A stretch of DNA of 64,000 nt. It comes from Aspidapion aeneum. Lineage: Eukaryota > Arthropoda > Insecta > Coleoptera > Brentidae. The stretch spans positions 63,591,622 through 63,655,621 of the forward strand of contig OY755038.1 of NCBI GenBank assembly GCA_963576565.1, given 5' to 3'. A program made the position numbers and the translations under genes. A model generated the notes under the pieces. It did no database searches, was not told the DNA's origin, and saw only the letters and a program-made list of their open reading frames with translations. Below are positions 1-10,467 of the stretch, piece by piece (position 1 is the stretch's first letter; the number at the start of each line of letters is the position of its first letter).

Positions 1-482
1 ACTATGGTGCAACTAAAAGAAAATATGAAGGAACTGTTCGACGTAAGGAGGGTATATCAGGAGCAAAAAAAGCAAACCCCATCAGGATCAGTTGCCATTC
101 ATTTTCTGGCCGAACACTTCTTTGTCGGACAAAAGGTCGAGAAACAAAAGGTCTAATGTACAAAAGGTCGAAAGATCAAAAGTACAAAAAGTTGAAATTA
201 CATAAGGTCGAATAAAAAATGGTCGAAATTACAAAAGTCGAAAATACAAAACGTCGAAAAAACAAAAATTCGAAATAACTAAAAATTGAAATTACGAAAC
301 GTTGAAATAACATAAGGTCAAAATGTAATAAGTATCTCGAAAAAAATAGTAAAATTAAAACTAAAAAGATTACTAAACCTACCCTGAGATGGTTGTGTTG
401 GTGTGCAAAAAAAAACTAAAACTCAAAAAAATATAACCAGATCAGGTAGAATTTTTAAATATTAAGTTTTTGCAACAAAAAA
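1..482. repeat. degenerate short tandem repeat, no gene
   Basis: From about 125 to 335 the sequence is a loose tandem array of a ~14-16-bp unit resembling AAAAGGTCGAAATTAC, with copies that differ by one to several bases (GGTCGAAA, CGTCGAAA, GTTGAAAT). The remaining sequence to 482 is A-rich and without recognisable coding content. The array could be read as a Lys/Val/Glu-rich peptide over short distances but has stops in all frames. I see no gene in this stretch. Confidence 0.6.
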
Positions 483-743
483 TTGTTTATATTGGAAAGT
501 AAATTTTTACTTAAAAAACCATTATCTTATAAAAAGTTTATGGTGCCGCGATTTACGGCCGACAAGCCGGTGTTAGCCAAAAGAAAAATGATAAATACAA
601 GTAAGCTAACAAAGTTTTCTCCATGCCAGAAAATCTCGCCTTTTAAGAACGAGTTCGGACACATTATGCCCTTAAGTTTATTACTGGATTTAGCTAAAGG
701 TACTGGATATAAAATATATCATAGGGTAGAAAATTTTAATTAA
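483..743 (+). other. unrecognised 86-codon open frame of uncertain reality
   Basis: The frame begins at a TTG-type start rather than at an ATG and ends at 743. The middle part (about 541-670) is less AT-rich than its surroundings and reads as basic, proline-containing protein (FTADKPVLAKRKM, then KFSPCQKISPFKNEFGHIMP), which looks more like decayed coding sequence than random AT-rich DNA. I do not recognise the family. It could be a remnant of a mobile-element gene or a chance frame; there is no promoter or splice evidence. Confidence 0.15.
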
Positions 744-1130
744 ATGATGGGTTCATCTGAGCATTTTTAGAAAAATTAGAACCCCTAAAATAAGGTTTTG
801 ACACATACAGCTTTTTTTCAAATGAGTTAATACAATAACAATATTTATAAAATTGATATCTCCAGAGAATGTTTGCTATGATAGTGTTTTAGTACTGAAA
901 TGTATAATCAGAAGGATTTTTAAAATAAAAATTATTTTGAGATAATTAAATATTTCTGTTCTGGTGTATCGCTGAAATTAATCGTTTTTTGACAAAACCA
1001 TTGTACATCGTAACCGTCGCTTATTACTTTAGGTTTTTAAGTTCTTGCAGCTTTTAAAGATATCTATAGTATGCCTATATAATAATAAACAGTTTTGCAT
1101 AAAGGGCAAAATTTGTCCATTAAGTTCTTA
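744..1130. other. AT-rich stretch, nothing recognised
   Basis: AT-rich DNA without a supported open frame, tandem repeat or terminal inverted repeat that I could find by eye. Confidence 0.4.
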
Positions 1131-1476
1131 TCATAACAAAAACATTTCATGTAAAAAAAAAGCGTAAGTACGCGAAAATGGCATTCCGTAAAAAGAATTG
1201 AGATAAAAGTAAAGCCAAGTTCTTCAATACAAATTTCAAAATGCAAGGTTCTTACTAGTTTGGAAATGTTTTTTTAAGCTTTGCTATTACAGCCAAACTT
1301 CTATATGTTCAATTTACCTAATAGCCGTAATAGCCAAGTTTAGAAAAATATTTCCAAACTAGAAAGAACCTTTTATTTGTATTGGAGAACTTGGCTTTAC
1401 TTTTATCTCAGTTCTTTTTACGGAATGCCATTTTCGCGTACTTGAATTTTTTTACATGAAATGTTTTTGTTATGAT
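1131..1476. mobile_element. foldback (long inverted repeat) element
   Basis: Two arms of roughly 130-145 bp (1131-1275 and 1344-1476) are reverse complements of each other with few differences. Matching blocks include CATAACAAAAACATTTCATG, GTACGCGAAAATGGCATTCC, AAGTAAAGCCAAGTTCT and CTAGTTTGGAAATGTTTTT. The ~68-bp loop contains no gene. The right arm lacks a few bases of the left, so the copy is not brand new. The structure is that of a foldback or MITE-like non-autonomous element; I could not identify the target-site duplication or the superfamily. Confidence 0.7.
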
Positions 1477-1579
1477 TTCACTTCTTTTTTAAAGGAATTG
1501 GATAATACTTAATTTCTAAAGTAGTAAAATATGCGGAATATTGTTCAAAACTTTTGCAATGCCTTATTTAAATTGTTAA

Positions 1580-2690
1580 GGTTTTTTAATTTTTTTCCAT
1601 GGTTTTATCGTCGTACCTATCAGCCTTCCAAAGCTCAGCTCTCTAGCGTTTCTGAAAGTGCACAATGTTACTTTTTCATAACTTTACATGTATAGGGGAG
1701 AGAAATAAATTAAAATTGTCGTGTTTTTAAATTTTGTCCTATAGTTTTATCATAGTTGCTATCAGTCTTCCAATGCTCAGCTCTCTAGCGTTTCTGGAAG
1801 TGGGTAATGTTATTTTTACATAACTTTACATTTATAGGGGAGGACAGTAAATGAAAATTTGGACTTTTAAAATTTTTTCCCATGGTTTTATCATAATTTC
1901 TATCAGCATTCCAATGCTCAGCTCTCTAGTGTTTCTGGAAGTGGGTAATGTTAGTTTTATATAAATTTACATTTATAGGAGAGGGAAGTAAACTAAAATG
2001 TTTGTGTTTTTAAATTTTTTCATATAGTTTTATTACATTGTCTTTCAATCTTAAATAGGTCTTTCAGTCTTAAATAGTTTAGCTCTCTAGCGTTTCTTGA
2101 AGTGGGCAGTGTTACTTTTACATAATTTTACATTTATTGGGAAGGAAGTAAATTAGAATTTTGGGATATTTTAATTTTTTTTTATAACTTTATCATTGTT
2201 ACTATCGGTTTTCCAAAGCTCAGCTTTCTAGCATGTCTGGAAGTAGGCAATGTTATTTTTACTTAACTTTACATTTATAGGGGAGGGAAGTAAATTAGAA
2301 TTTTGGGGTGTTTTAATTTTTTCCTATAGTTTTATCATAGTTCCTATCAGTCTGCCAAACCTCAACTCTCTAGCATTTCTGGAAGTGGACAATGCTACTT
2401 TTACATAACTTTAAATGTATAGGGGAGGGGAGTAAATTAAAATTTTGGGGATTTTTAATTTTTTCCTATAGTTTTATCGTAGTTCCTATCAGTCTACCAA
2501 AGCTCAACTCTCTAGCATTTCTGGAAGTGGGCGATGCTACTTTTAAATAACTTTAAATGTATAGGGGAGGGGAGTAAATTAAAATTTTGGGGTTTTTTGA
2601 TTTTTTCCAGGGGTTTGGTCATAATTTCTATTAGTCTGCCAAATTTCAGCTTTGTAGCATATCTGGAAGTACAGTAGAATATTGATGATC
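1580..2690. repeat. tandem satellite of ~141-bp units, eight copies
   Basis: The landmark CTCTAGC(G/A)TTTCTGGAAGTG recurs near 1641, 1783, 1924, 2085, 2226, 2367, 2509 and 2651, giving spacings of 142, 141, 161, 141, 141, 142 and 142 bp. Other parts of the unit also repeat: ACATTTATAGGGGAGGGAAGTAAATT, TTTTTTCCTATAGTTTTATCATAG and CTATCAGTCTTCCAA. The 161-bp interval at 1924-2085 carries an internal ~20-bp duplication containing CTTAAATAG. Units differ by several substitutions, so the array is not very recent. The last unit runs into a TGAG microsatellite. Confidence 0.85.
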
Positions 2691-2693
2691 TAT

Positions 2694-2728
2694 ATATGAG
2701 TGAGTGAGTGAGTGAGTGAGTGAGTGGC
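2694..2728. repeat. (TGAG)n microsatellite
   Basis: About eight uninterrupted TGAG units follow the 141-bp satellite. The DNA immediately downstream (2729-3000) has a different character, with no further repeat unit of the satellite. Confidence 0.9.
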
Positions 2729-3100
2729 AATTTCGACGTTTTTTGAAATTTCGTAACTACTTTACTACTTTATGGAATTCCATGAAACTTGGAGTGGTTG
2801 TTAACTCCATGGAGATCTATCACTGTGCAAAGTTTGAGATTTGTACCTCAATCTGAAGTAGAGATTTAGGTAGGTCAAATATCGGCTGAAATGTTTCAAG
2901 AAAAGATGGTTACGGCGCGCGAACTTGGCGAGGCACTGCCGTGCCGTCAGATACTGCTGTTATCTGCATATTATTTTGTTTTAAAGGTACATTTTCAAAG
3001 CCGGCCTTAAACATATAGTAGAGTAAATTAGTAAAAAAAGGCTGGAAAAAGGATATATTTTTTTTTTATATTTGGCATAGTAGTACCTATGAGCCAAAGT
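2729..3100. other. non-coding stretch, nothing recognised
   Basis: Moderately AT-rich DNA including a short GC-rich patch near 2910-2945 (ACGGCGCGCGAACTTGGCG). No supported gene, terminal repeat or RNA gene was seen. Confidence 0.35.
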
Positions 3101-3159
3101 TAAATTTTCATTCAAGGATCCCCGATTTTTCGGCTTTAGAATTTAAGATGGCGGCTGCC

Positions 3160-3905
3160 AAAGAAAAATAAATGGATCCATGATGGATCTGATACTTTCC
3201 TGGCCCATTAGCACACTCCACGCTATCTCAGTCTTAAAAACAGTTTTTTCTTAATATCTCAGAAAGAAAGCTTTTACAAAGTTTTCATTATAACACAAAT
3301 TATTGAGAAAAATGTGTTCTACTATATTCTATAAATATAAAATCCACATATTACGGACTTATTGCAATACTGCCAGGCACTAATTGTGCCGGCCACTATT
3401 ATGACAGATTCGCATTGAAAACTGACAGTTTATTTTCCACTAATAGTGGCGGCACCATTAATTTTGGCTCTCATAATACACAAAGGCCTCATTTTAAAAG
3501 AAGACCGCTGTTGTCAGAATAGTGCCCGACACAATCATTGCCTGGCTTTATTGCAATAGGTCCCTATTGATGCGATGCTCCTTTAAAAATTGATCATATT
3601 TTCAATTTTTAAACCGTCAAAAAACTGTCTTTAGCATCAATAGATTTTGACCAAAATCTAATCAGCTCGCTACAGTATCGAACACTTTTTAAAATAAAAA
3701 TCTCATGCAAATCGGTTCAGCGGTTTAGGAGCTATCGTGTTACGGACAGACATACACACACACAGACAGACATCACGACGATATTGCTAAGATAGGACAA
3801 AATACACCCAAATAACACATTTTCGGCGTTATCTCAAAAAAAAATTATCGAAAATAATACCACTACCTCTCTAGCCATTGCTTGCAGGCTAGGAAGGTAA
3901 AAGTA
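3160..3905 (-). mobile_element. dispersed repeat family B, copy 1 (with nested element)
   Basis: Family B is defined by comparison with copies near 19760, 32578, 38938 and 41083. Shared blocks in this copy (read on the minus strand) are CTAGCCTGCAAGCAATGGCTAG, GAGATAACGCCGAAAATGTG, TATTGCTAAG-like and CGTCGTGATGTCTGTCTGTG, CGTAACACGATAGCTCCTAA, and at the far end GATACTTTCC then TGGATCCATTTATTTTTC. The sequence TACCTTCCTAGC occurs inverted near both ends (about 3193 and 3899). A 219-bp inverted-repeat element sits inside. No protein-coding potential is visible, so this is a non-autonomous element of unknown superfamily. Confidence 0.65.
3355..3573. mobile_element. MITE-like inverted repeat nested in family B copy
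   Basis: The two ends are inverted copies of each other over ~50 bp. GGACTTATTGCAATACTGCC at the left pairs with TTTATTGCAATAGGTCC at the right, followed inward by AGGCACTAATTGTGCCGG against GTGCCCGACACAATCATTGCCT. Other family B copies lack this segment, which marks it as an insertion. A further inner pair, CCACTATT/AATAGTG, adds structure. No coding capacity. Confidence 0.6.
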
Positions 3906-4058
3906 AATTTCCTGTTTTAGGAAAAATTAAATTAATTTTGATTGATTTACTTTAAGTGGGACCTACTCAATTTAAAACTATAAAAAAATTTTACAGCTGT
4001 CACTTCAAAATAAAATGGTGGGTATATTTAAAAAAATTAGTTTTTCTTTGATATTTTT

Positions 4059-4652
4059 AGCTCACACTACTACTATAAGTAGTGTGAGCTATGGTGATCC
4101 TAATTTTTTCGAGGAAAAAAAAGTTGCTCCGATTTCAAAAATTTTTATATATCTTTGCGTTTCAGATGATTTTGAAACTTTTTTGTTTTGCTGTCTGTCT
4201 GTCTGTCTGTCTGTATGTCTGTCTGTAACGACCAACCCGCCTAACTCAAAAACCGCTTGTCCGATTTTAATGAAATTTGGTACCTAAGTTGGGTCTTGGG
4301 CCGTGATGGTCCCATTTAAAAATGAACAAAATCCACCGAACGCAAGCCAAATAAAAGGGTGGGGGTAGATTCCAAAAATTAGAGTTTATGTGAAAATATG
4401 GCGTGTGTGATATCAAACGAAAGGTAATTGAGTCTGGAGTTAAACAAAATACATTTTAGTTTTTTTTAAAGGGTGGGGGTAGATTTAAAATTGATTGAGT
4501 TCAAGTCAAAACATGGCTTGTGTGGTATTAAACGAAAGGTAATTGAGTCTGGAGTTGAATAAAATATATTTCAGTTTTTGATTATATTAGCTCACACGAT
4601 AACTATAGTACCTAGTGTGAGCTTAGGTGCCCATAGATTGGCAGAGTATTTT
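4059..4652 (+). mobile_element. dispersed repeat family A, copy 1, hairpin at each end
   Basis: Begins with a 32-bp palindrome (4059-4090: stem AGCTCACACTACT, loop ACTATA) and has a second palindrome near the other end (4589-4623, AGCTCACAC...GTGTGAGCT). A conserved tail GGTGCCCATAGATTGGCAGAG follows the second palindrome in all three full copies. Inside are a (GTCT)n tract (4194-4227) and two ~116-bp units carrying GGGTGGGGGTAGATT and ATCAAACGAAAGGTAATTG. An open frame of 90 codons over 4015-4287 merely reads through the hairpin and microsatellite and is not a gene. Confidence 0.75.
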
Positions 4653-5500
4653 TTATCTTTTGCGCAATATTCTATTATAGCTATTAATTGGCTTATGTAA
4701 TTTACTAAAAAAAAATATGTTCCCCAGTCAACACAAAAACGGCGCTTAATATGTCAAAAATAAAAGAGGCCATAATTCATGGAACAAATTTAATTTTGCA
4801 ACAAAAAAATACTGGATTTTATCAAAAGTAACCGAACTTTTGCTATTGCAAAGTATTTATAAACAGTTACAATTTGACATATAGCATTGAAGATAGCGGC
4901 AGAAGTTTAGATAAAAAAGTTATTTTTTCATTCTTGTTTAACAGAACTATTGTTGCCGTGTAGTATATCAATTTATACTAAATAGGGGTCGCTGATTTAA
5001 AAATTTTTATAATAAATGAAATTTCTCTAATATAATCCAAGATGGCAGAGTTAAAAAAAAACTGCGATTCTTTGGTTTGTTAAAATTTTGATAAAATCCA
5101 GATTTAAAAAAAAATTAAATTGAACCCTGGCTCCCGCGGTTCTAGTCGAATAGAAAAGGCCTTTACCGATTACAAATTTGTAATGAAAAATTTGTAATTA
5201 AAAAGGCCCTAGTTATAATTCGCCCTGTGAATTTCCGAGCGCATGATGGTAGTTAACAAAATTTAGTTTTCAGATTTCTTTTGGTTTAGGCGTTCTATAA
5301 GTTTTTTAGATAGTATTTTGTATGCAGATGTATGACCCAAAAAATAAAACAGAAAAAAAAATATTTTAATTTAAGCCTCACTGTGCAAACTAGGGATTTT
5401 GCCGAACTCCAGACCGTAGTAAATTCGGAGCATCATGATAGTATTTCTTCTTCATCCTCCTCAGAATCTTAAAAAAATAATTCGACAGTAAACTGAATGC
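4653..5500. other. AT-rich stretch, nothing recognised
   Basis: No supported gene or repeat. The lower-coordinate end of the LINE that follows (its 3' end on the minus strand) lies near 5500-5540, where a run matching TTTAT/AAATAAAAAAAC could be its A-rich tail. Confidence 0.35.
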
Positions 5501-5673
5501 GTGTCAATTCAAGTTCATGTTTTTTTATTTAACAAAAAAAAACACTACGAGAACATTCGTAAAAAATGCAAACAAAATTTTAAAAGGGCAATAAATTACA
5601 GTTATGTATTCCCTTCTTCAGTCACGATAGATCCACTGGTGGTCGTAGTGCAAGGGCTGTAAGGCCCACTCAC

Positions 5674-7344
5674 TTATGAATCTTCATTCTCTTCTACATT
5701 CTCAAGCTCGTGTAAAAAAAGAGCGGATCCCGAAGTGTCACTCGCTGGCACCGTAGAACGGTTCGTTTTGGCGCACAGTAGTATTTGTATGTTTTTTTTT
5801 CTTTTTACGGGTATGCGCACTCGCAAGGAGATCCTATCACGCTCGAGTGCGCGGAAATGTTGGTGTGTGTTCGTTTTGAAACGGTTTAGGTTGTAACCTG
5901 CAGCGAAAACTGTCGCAGGGAGTTTATTCCACAGCGATGCTGTTCTCCAGAGATATGAATTCTGATATAATGAAGTTCTTAGTGCCTCTATTTTGACAAT
6001 AAATTGATGGTTACCGTCTGTTTGACGTGTTCGCCTAGTAGGTGCTACTCCCGGGGGGATCATACGTGCCAACTGTTCAGAGCATTTTCCGTGATAATAC
6101 CTGTAGAAGAGAGATATATCGCTCACAGTTCTTCGATGTTCAAGACTATCCAAGCTACGGGTAAGTGCGGGGTCATTGATCAGCTTGATAGCTCGTTTTT
6201 GCACGGTGTTCAAAAGCATTAAGGTATGTTTAGGTGCCGCACTCTATATATGTGAGCAGTACTCCGAAGTTGGTCAAATCTGGGCTTTGTAGAGTGTCAG
6301 CAGTTGGCTTGGTGTATACAGATGTCTTGTACGAAATAGCACCCCAAGCTTTTGGGACGCCCTTTTAGCTATATCTGCCACGTGACTGTGCCAAGACATG
6401 TTGGTCTCTGCAGTGACTCCTAAGATGTTCAACTGGCTCTGCAATGTGACAGCACTTCCAGATAGCATGATGTTTGGCTCACCGGTGCTGGTCTTTTTTG
6501 AACACAGGGCTGCTTGGGTTTTCTGCGCGTTGAACTGTACAAGGTTTCTGTTACCCCAGTCCTCTATTATCTCCAAGTCGTTATTTATCTGTGATATTTC
6601 AGTTAGTCTAAAGTAATGGAATTCACGTGCGGAGAGACATGTGGGTGGTATGACTGAGGAGACTACATTGCCATCATCTGCAAAGCAATAAAGTGGATTT
6701 ACTGTTTTATCTATGAGGTCATTTATGTAAATCAGAAAAAGTGTTGGCGAAAGGATTGCTCCCTGTGGCACACCAGCATTTATTTGGTAAGAGTTGGAGT
6801 TCCGGCCATCCAGTGCAACATAAATGGATCTATCCTTAAGGTAACTTTCAAACCAAGTGCAAAGTCTCGGCGACAATCCCGTTGCTTTGAGCTTTTTGAG
6901 CAGATTTTCATGCCAGACTTTATCGAATGCTTTAGATATATCTAAGGCAATTGTTCTTGTTTCACCTCGCAACTCAATCGCTTTTTGCCATAAGTGAGTG
7001 ACGTATGTAAGTAAATCGCCAGTTGACCTATATTTTCAAAATCCGTATTGCTTGTCGTTGATAATTTTGTACTTTTCCAAGTACTTGGTTAGGTGATTGT
7101 TCACAACTCTTTCCATTACTTTTGATATCACCGGAAGTAGAGCAATTGGTCTATAGTTTAACGGATCTGTCTTTTTTCCTTTCTTTGGAATGGGTTGTAC
7201 TGCGGCAGACTTCCATGATGATGGATATACTCCTACTATACTATCGCGGGAATGCCATCTGGACCCATTGTTTTTATCCAACTTTTTAAGGTACCTCTGG
7301 CATACTGTGGGAAACCTTTTCAATGAACGGTGGAGTTTTTCCAT
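5674..7344 (-). pseudogene. reverse transcriptase of CR1/jockey-group LINE, three stops
   Basis: One continuous frame with internal stops at about 7034-7036 (TGA after KQYGF), 6273-6271 (TGA after LYKAQI) and ~6243 (TAG between CSHI and SAAP). Reverse transcriptase landmarks in order are PSSWKSAAVQPIPKKG, NYRPIALLPVISK, ALDISKAFDKVWH, AGVPQGAILSPTLFLIYIND, the catalytic FADD box (about 6673-6684, so Phe in place of the usual Tyr), LNILGVT and, past the stops, HRRTVSDISLFYRYYHGKCS and LWRTASLWNKLPATVF. No RNase H domain follows. The family copies its RNA at the nick in target DNA; this copy cannot make an intact enzyme. Confidence 0.85.
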
Positions 7345-7968
7345 TTGGCACTGTTAGGTTTGAGTTGGAGGAAAAGATTTTGGCCAGCATATTGACTTTT
7401 TCTTCTGATGTTGTGGCTAAGTGAGTATTTTTATCTGTAAGTGGTGGTATGGATGACTTGGTGAAGTTTGATCCAACGGCTTTTGCAAGAGAACAAAAGG
7501 ACCTAGAACTACTTGGACAATTCAGCAACCTGTTTTTTATTCTTTGATTGTATGTTTCTTTGGCGGCGTCAATAGTAATTTTGCAACTATTTCTGGCTTC
7601 TATAAATTCTGTGTGGTTTTGACCGGTTTGTTGTCGTTTCCAAAGGTTATATGCTCTGTGTTTTTTCTGTACAGCCGTTTGACACTGGCTGTTGAACCAA
7701 GGTTTTGCATTAGCTCTGCGTTTTATTGTATGTGGGATATATGCATCCATTCCAGATAAGATTACTTTTGTTATTTCATTACAGCAAATGGTGGGAATTT
7801 TAAAGCAAACCTCTTGCCATGGAAAATCCAGGTAAAACTGTTTAAGGTCATTCCATTTTTCCGATTTATAGTGCCACATTTTACGAGGAAGTGATTGTTG
7901 GCTTGGTTTGTATTAACTCGAACGGAAAACTGAACCTCGAGGCGCCAGGGTCGGCCATTTGAATGCAT
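7286..7968 (-). pseudogene. LINE linker region upstream of reverse transcriptase
   Basis: Reads as the basic segment between endonuclease and reverse transcriptase of CR1/jockey-type LINEs. The frame at 7771-7968 shows RVNTNQANNHFLV and then drifts. The frame at 7286-7879 continues with WHYKSEKWNDLKQFYLDFPW, an AYIPHTIK motif, AKPWFNSQC and a Lys/Arg-rich helix region (KKHRAYNLWKRQ). The switch between the two frames near 7875 indicates an indel. The end of the frame (VPNGKTPPFIEKVSHSMPEV) is the point where the reverse transcriptase frame takes over near 7340-7300, indicating a second indel. Confidence 0.7.
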
Positions 7969-8030
7969 CCTTTGATGGACACGATTCGAAAGGCGGTATT
8001 GAATTAAACTTATGGTAAAACATTGAAATG

Positions 8031-8625
8031 CGTAACCTTAACTAAATTTAAAGTTTTGGCAAATGCGCTGGGAAAATTCGGCTGCATGCTGCAAATGAGT
8101 GGTGGTGGCTTGTACTATGCTAGTTTATCATAGCGACATCTAGGGCTTGTATTTGTATTTACAATCTGTGAAAAAATGTCGGTCAACGTTCCGTCGGCGT
8201 CGCCTCTATTTGAGACTGCGCGTTAATCGAAGCGAGATCTACTATTTCTATATCAATGGTCTGAACCTATAATATTTAAAATATGGACCTGACGACGTTA
8301 GCATAAACATTTGAAATAAAAAAAGATTTAAAAAATTTATAAAACAGAAAATTTCCAAGTTAAAAAGAACACTTTTATATTTTATCCAGAATAAATTATT
8401 TTATTTTGATTTTAAAACGTTTGTTACCTAAATTTTTTCAAATATAAGAGTTGTACTTTTTAGCGCATGCTTCGCATAAGAGATCCCAGAAGGTTGATTA
8501 TCCCGTCATGTCTATATAATATTTTAACTGAATTTAACATACAATACTCTGTCTTAAAATAAGTATTTTTTTTCTGTTTGACCAAAAATCGCTTACCTAT
8601 TTTACTAGTTCTGTTTGAAAAATTA
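8031..8625. other. spacer between two LINEs
   Basis: AT-rich DNA with no supported gene. It holds one less AT-rich patch (8150-8230) and ends at the 3' end of the RTE element. A nominal open frame at 8460-8714 overlaps the LINE terminus and spacer and is not credible. Confidence 0.35.
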
Positions 8626-8649
8626 ATTCTATATATATATTTATCGGTT

Positions 8650-9702
8650 TCACAACGTTCTACGTCTTCCGATACCCAATCTCCACTCGTTTCTGTTTGC
8701 CCATAATTCATCATCTAGGCCTCTTATTCTTATTTCACTATCTATTCCTTCTCTCCAGCTTCTCCTTGGTCTTCCTCGTTTTCTTCGGCCAGTTGGTTTC
8801 CATTGTAATATTTGTTTAGGTAGTCTTCCATCATCCATTCTTTGTACATGTCCGTACCACACCAGTTGTTTTGTTCTTATATCATCCACTAGAGTACGTT
8901 CACCCACTGTCATAATTTCTCTTATTCTTTGATTGGAAACTCTTTCTCTTTTTGATTTCCCTGCTGCTCTTCTCCAATAGTCCATCTCCGTAGCGGAAAG
9001 CATTTTTTCTGTTCTATCTTTGATTGGCCATACTTCTGAGCCGTATGTAATAATACTTTTTACAATGGTGTTATATATAAGCTCCCTGTTATGTTTTGAT
9101 ATACTTTGGTCCCAAATTATTCCATTTAATAAAGTTATCGCTTTTCTTCCTTGTACGTTTCTATCTTTTATAGCTTTGTCTAGTGTTCCGTCAGCTGTAA
9201 TTTTTAGACCCAAGTATTTATACTCATCACAGGACTGAATTCGCTGCCCAGTATTTAAAATTAGATCCTGTTTCGTTCCACCAATACACATATACTCTGT
9301 CTTATTGATATTAACCTCTAGTCCCCACTTATTGTACTCGTCTATTAGTTTTCGTGTCATATATTCCAGGTCGTCATAATCCTGAGCCACCACTATCTGA
9401 TCATCGGCGAAACATAAAGTATACAAGGTGGTTTCATTCAACGGAATTCCCATGTTTTGGCATTTTCTCTTCCAGACTTTAAGGACCTGTTCCAAATATA
9501 TCTTGAAGAGCGTAGGCGAGATACAGCAACCTTGTTTAAGACCTTTATTTACTTGAAAGCCTTTGGTTAGTTTTGCTTTTATTTTAACTTTTGCCTTACT
9601 ATTGCGGTATAACTCTTTGATGGCCTTAATTAGTTGTACGCTTATGTTTGTCTTTTCCAACGCTTTCCAAAGTAGATTTAGTGGTATACTATCATATGCC
9701 TT
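8650..9702 (-). pseudogene. RTE reverse transcriptase, C-terminal half
   Basis: Same frame as the upstream half after the TAG. KAYDSIPLNLLWKALEK is followed by the motif GLKQGCCISPTLFKIYLEQ, the catalytic box CFADD (about 9400-9412), DYDDLEYMTRKL, GLEVNINKTEYM, YKYLGLKIT, and a C-terminal domain with RERVSNQRIRE, KQLVWYGHVQRMDDGRLPK and RRKRGRPRRSWREGI. Polymerase residues are intact. The protein ends at GRRRTL and a TGA. Function is cDNA synthesis during retrotransposition; this copy is prevented only by the upstream stop and frameshift. Confidence 0.85.
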
Positions 9703-10467
9703 CTACAAATCTACGTAAAGCAGATGGAGCTCTTGTCCGTATGCCATTTTCTTTTCAATAACTTGGGTTATACAAAAGAGATGATCTGAAGTCGATCTAC
9801 CCGCCCTGAAACCAGCTTGTTCTTCTGCCTCCATATCTTTATATTCGCTCTCCACTTTATTTCTTATTATTTTGCCATATATTCTGCTTAGCGTACTAGT
9901 TACAGATATACCTCTATAATTGTCACATATATCTTTCCTTCCTTTTTTGTGTATTGTGGATATATATGACGTTTTCCACTCAGTTGGTACTACAGCTCCA
10001 TTTAAATATCTTTGGAAAAGATTTCGTAATCTACAAAACAATTCTTCAGTGCCATATTTAATAAGTTCAGCTGGGATATTTCCGGGTCCGGCAGATTTAC
10101 CGCTTTTTAAGGTTTTGCACACGTTTTTGACCTCAGATATTGTGAGTGGTACTGGAGATCCCATCGTTCTAATGATATTGTCTCTTTCGTCTTCCTTGAA
10201 TTCTGCTCTATCTTCAGTTAAAAGTTTTTTAAAATGCTCATCCCATTCTTTGTCTGGTATTGGTGAAATAATATCTCTGCATGTTTCTTTTTTGATCGAT
10301 CTTATAGTTTTCCAGCTTTCGGTACTTCTCCTACCTCCTAAGTAAGAATCTATTTTCTGGCACTTTTGCATCCATGATTGATTCTTCTTATCACTGATCA
10401 TTCTTCTCACCTTTGATTGCGCGATTTTGTATTCTTCTCTGCTTCTATCTGTCTTTTGGGATCCCAC
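9703..10467 (-). pseudogene. RTE reverse transcriptase, N-terminal half
   Basis: Continues the element in the next frame. It includes a basic linker (RRMISDKKNQSWMQK), the RT entry motif TISEVKNVCKTLKSGKSAGPGNIPAELIK, EWKTSYISTIHKKG, NYRGISVTSTLSRIYGKII, EQAGFRAGRSTSDH and finally LLYVDL, the start of the motif holding the first catalytic Asp. A TAG codon stops the frame here; in relatives the next residues are a charged residue then KAYDS, and KAYDSIPL does follow the TAG. The apparent start at 10467 is a GTG and is not a real initiation site; the true protein begins with the endonuclease. Confidence 0.85.

Larger units (their letters stand above)
5500..8030 (-). mobile_element. 5'-truncated CR1/jockey-group LINE
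   Basis: A minus-strand non-LTR retrotransposon whose remaining protein spans 7968 down to 5674, followed by a ~150-bp 3' untranslated region ending in an A-rich tract near 5500-5540. The apurinic-type endonuclease that should precede the reverse transcriptase is absent, so the copy is 5'-truncated, as is usual for LINEs. At least one frameshift near 7875, another near 7300-7340, and three in-frame stops make it dead. All three stops can be explained by single C-to-T or G-to-A transitions. Confidence 0.8.

Noticed and set aside
2694..2728. Direct-repeat arrays considered as CRISPR
   Set aside because: No repeat-spacer alternation anywhere in the window; the arrays are simple tandem repeats in a eukaryotic genome.
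4015..4287. 90-codon frame with Cys-Leu-Ser-Val repeats
   Set aside because: It reads through the family A hairpin and the (GTCT)n microsatellite; the equivalent region in other copies has different lengths and frames on both strands.
5400..8030. Possible host gene on the minus strand
   Set aside because: All recognisable protein content is LINE linker and reverse transcriptase with stops and frameshifts.
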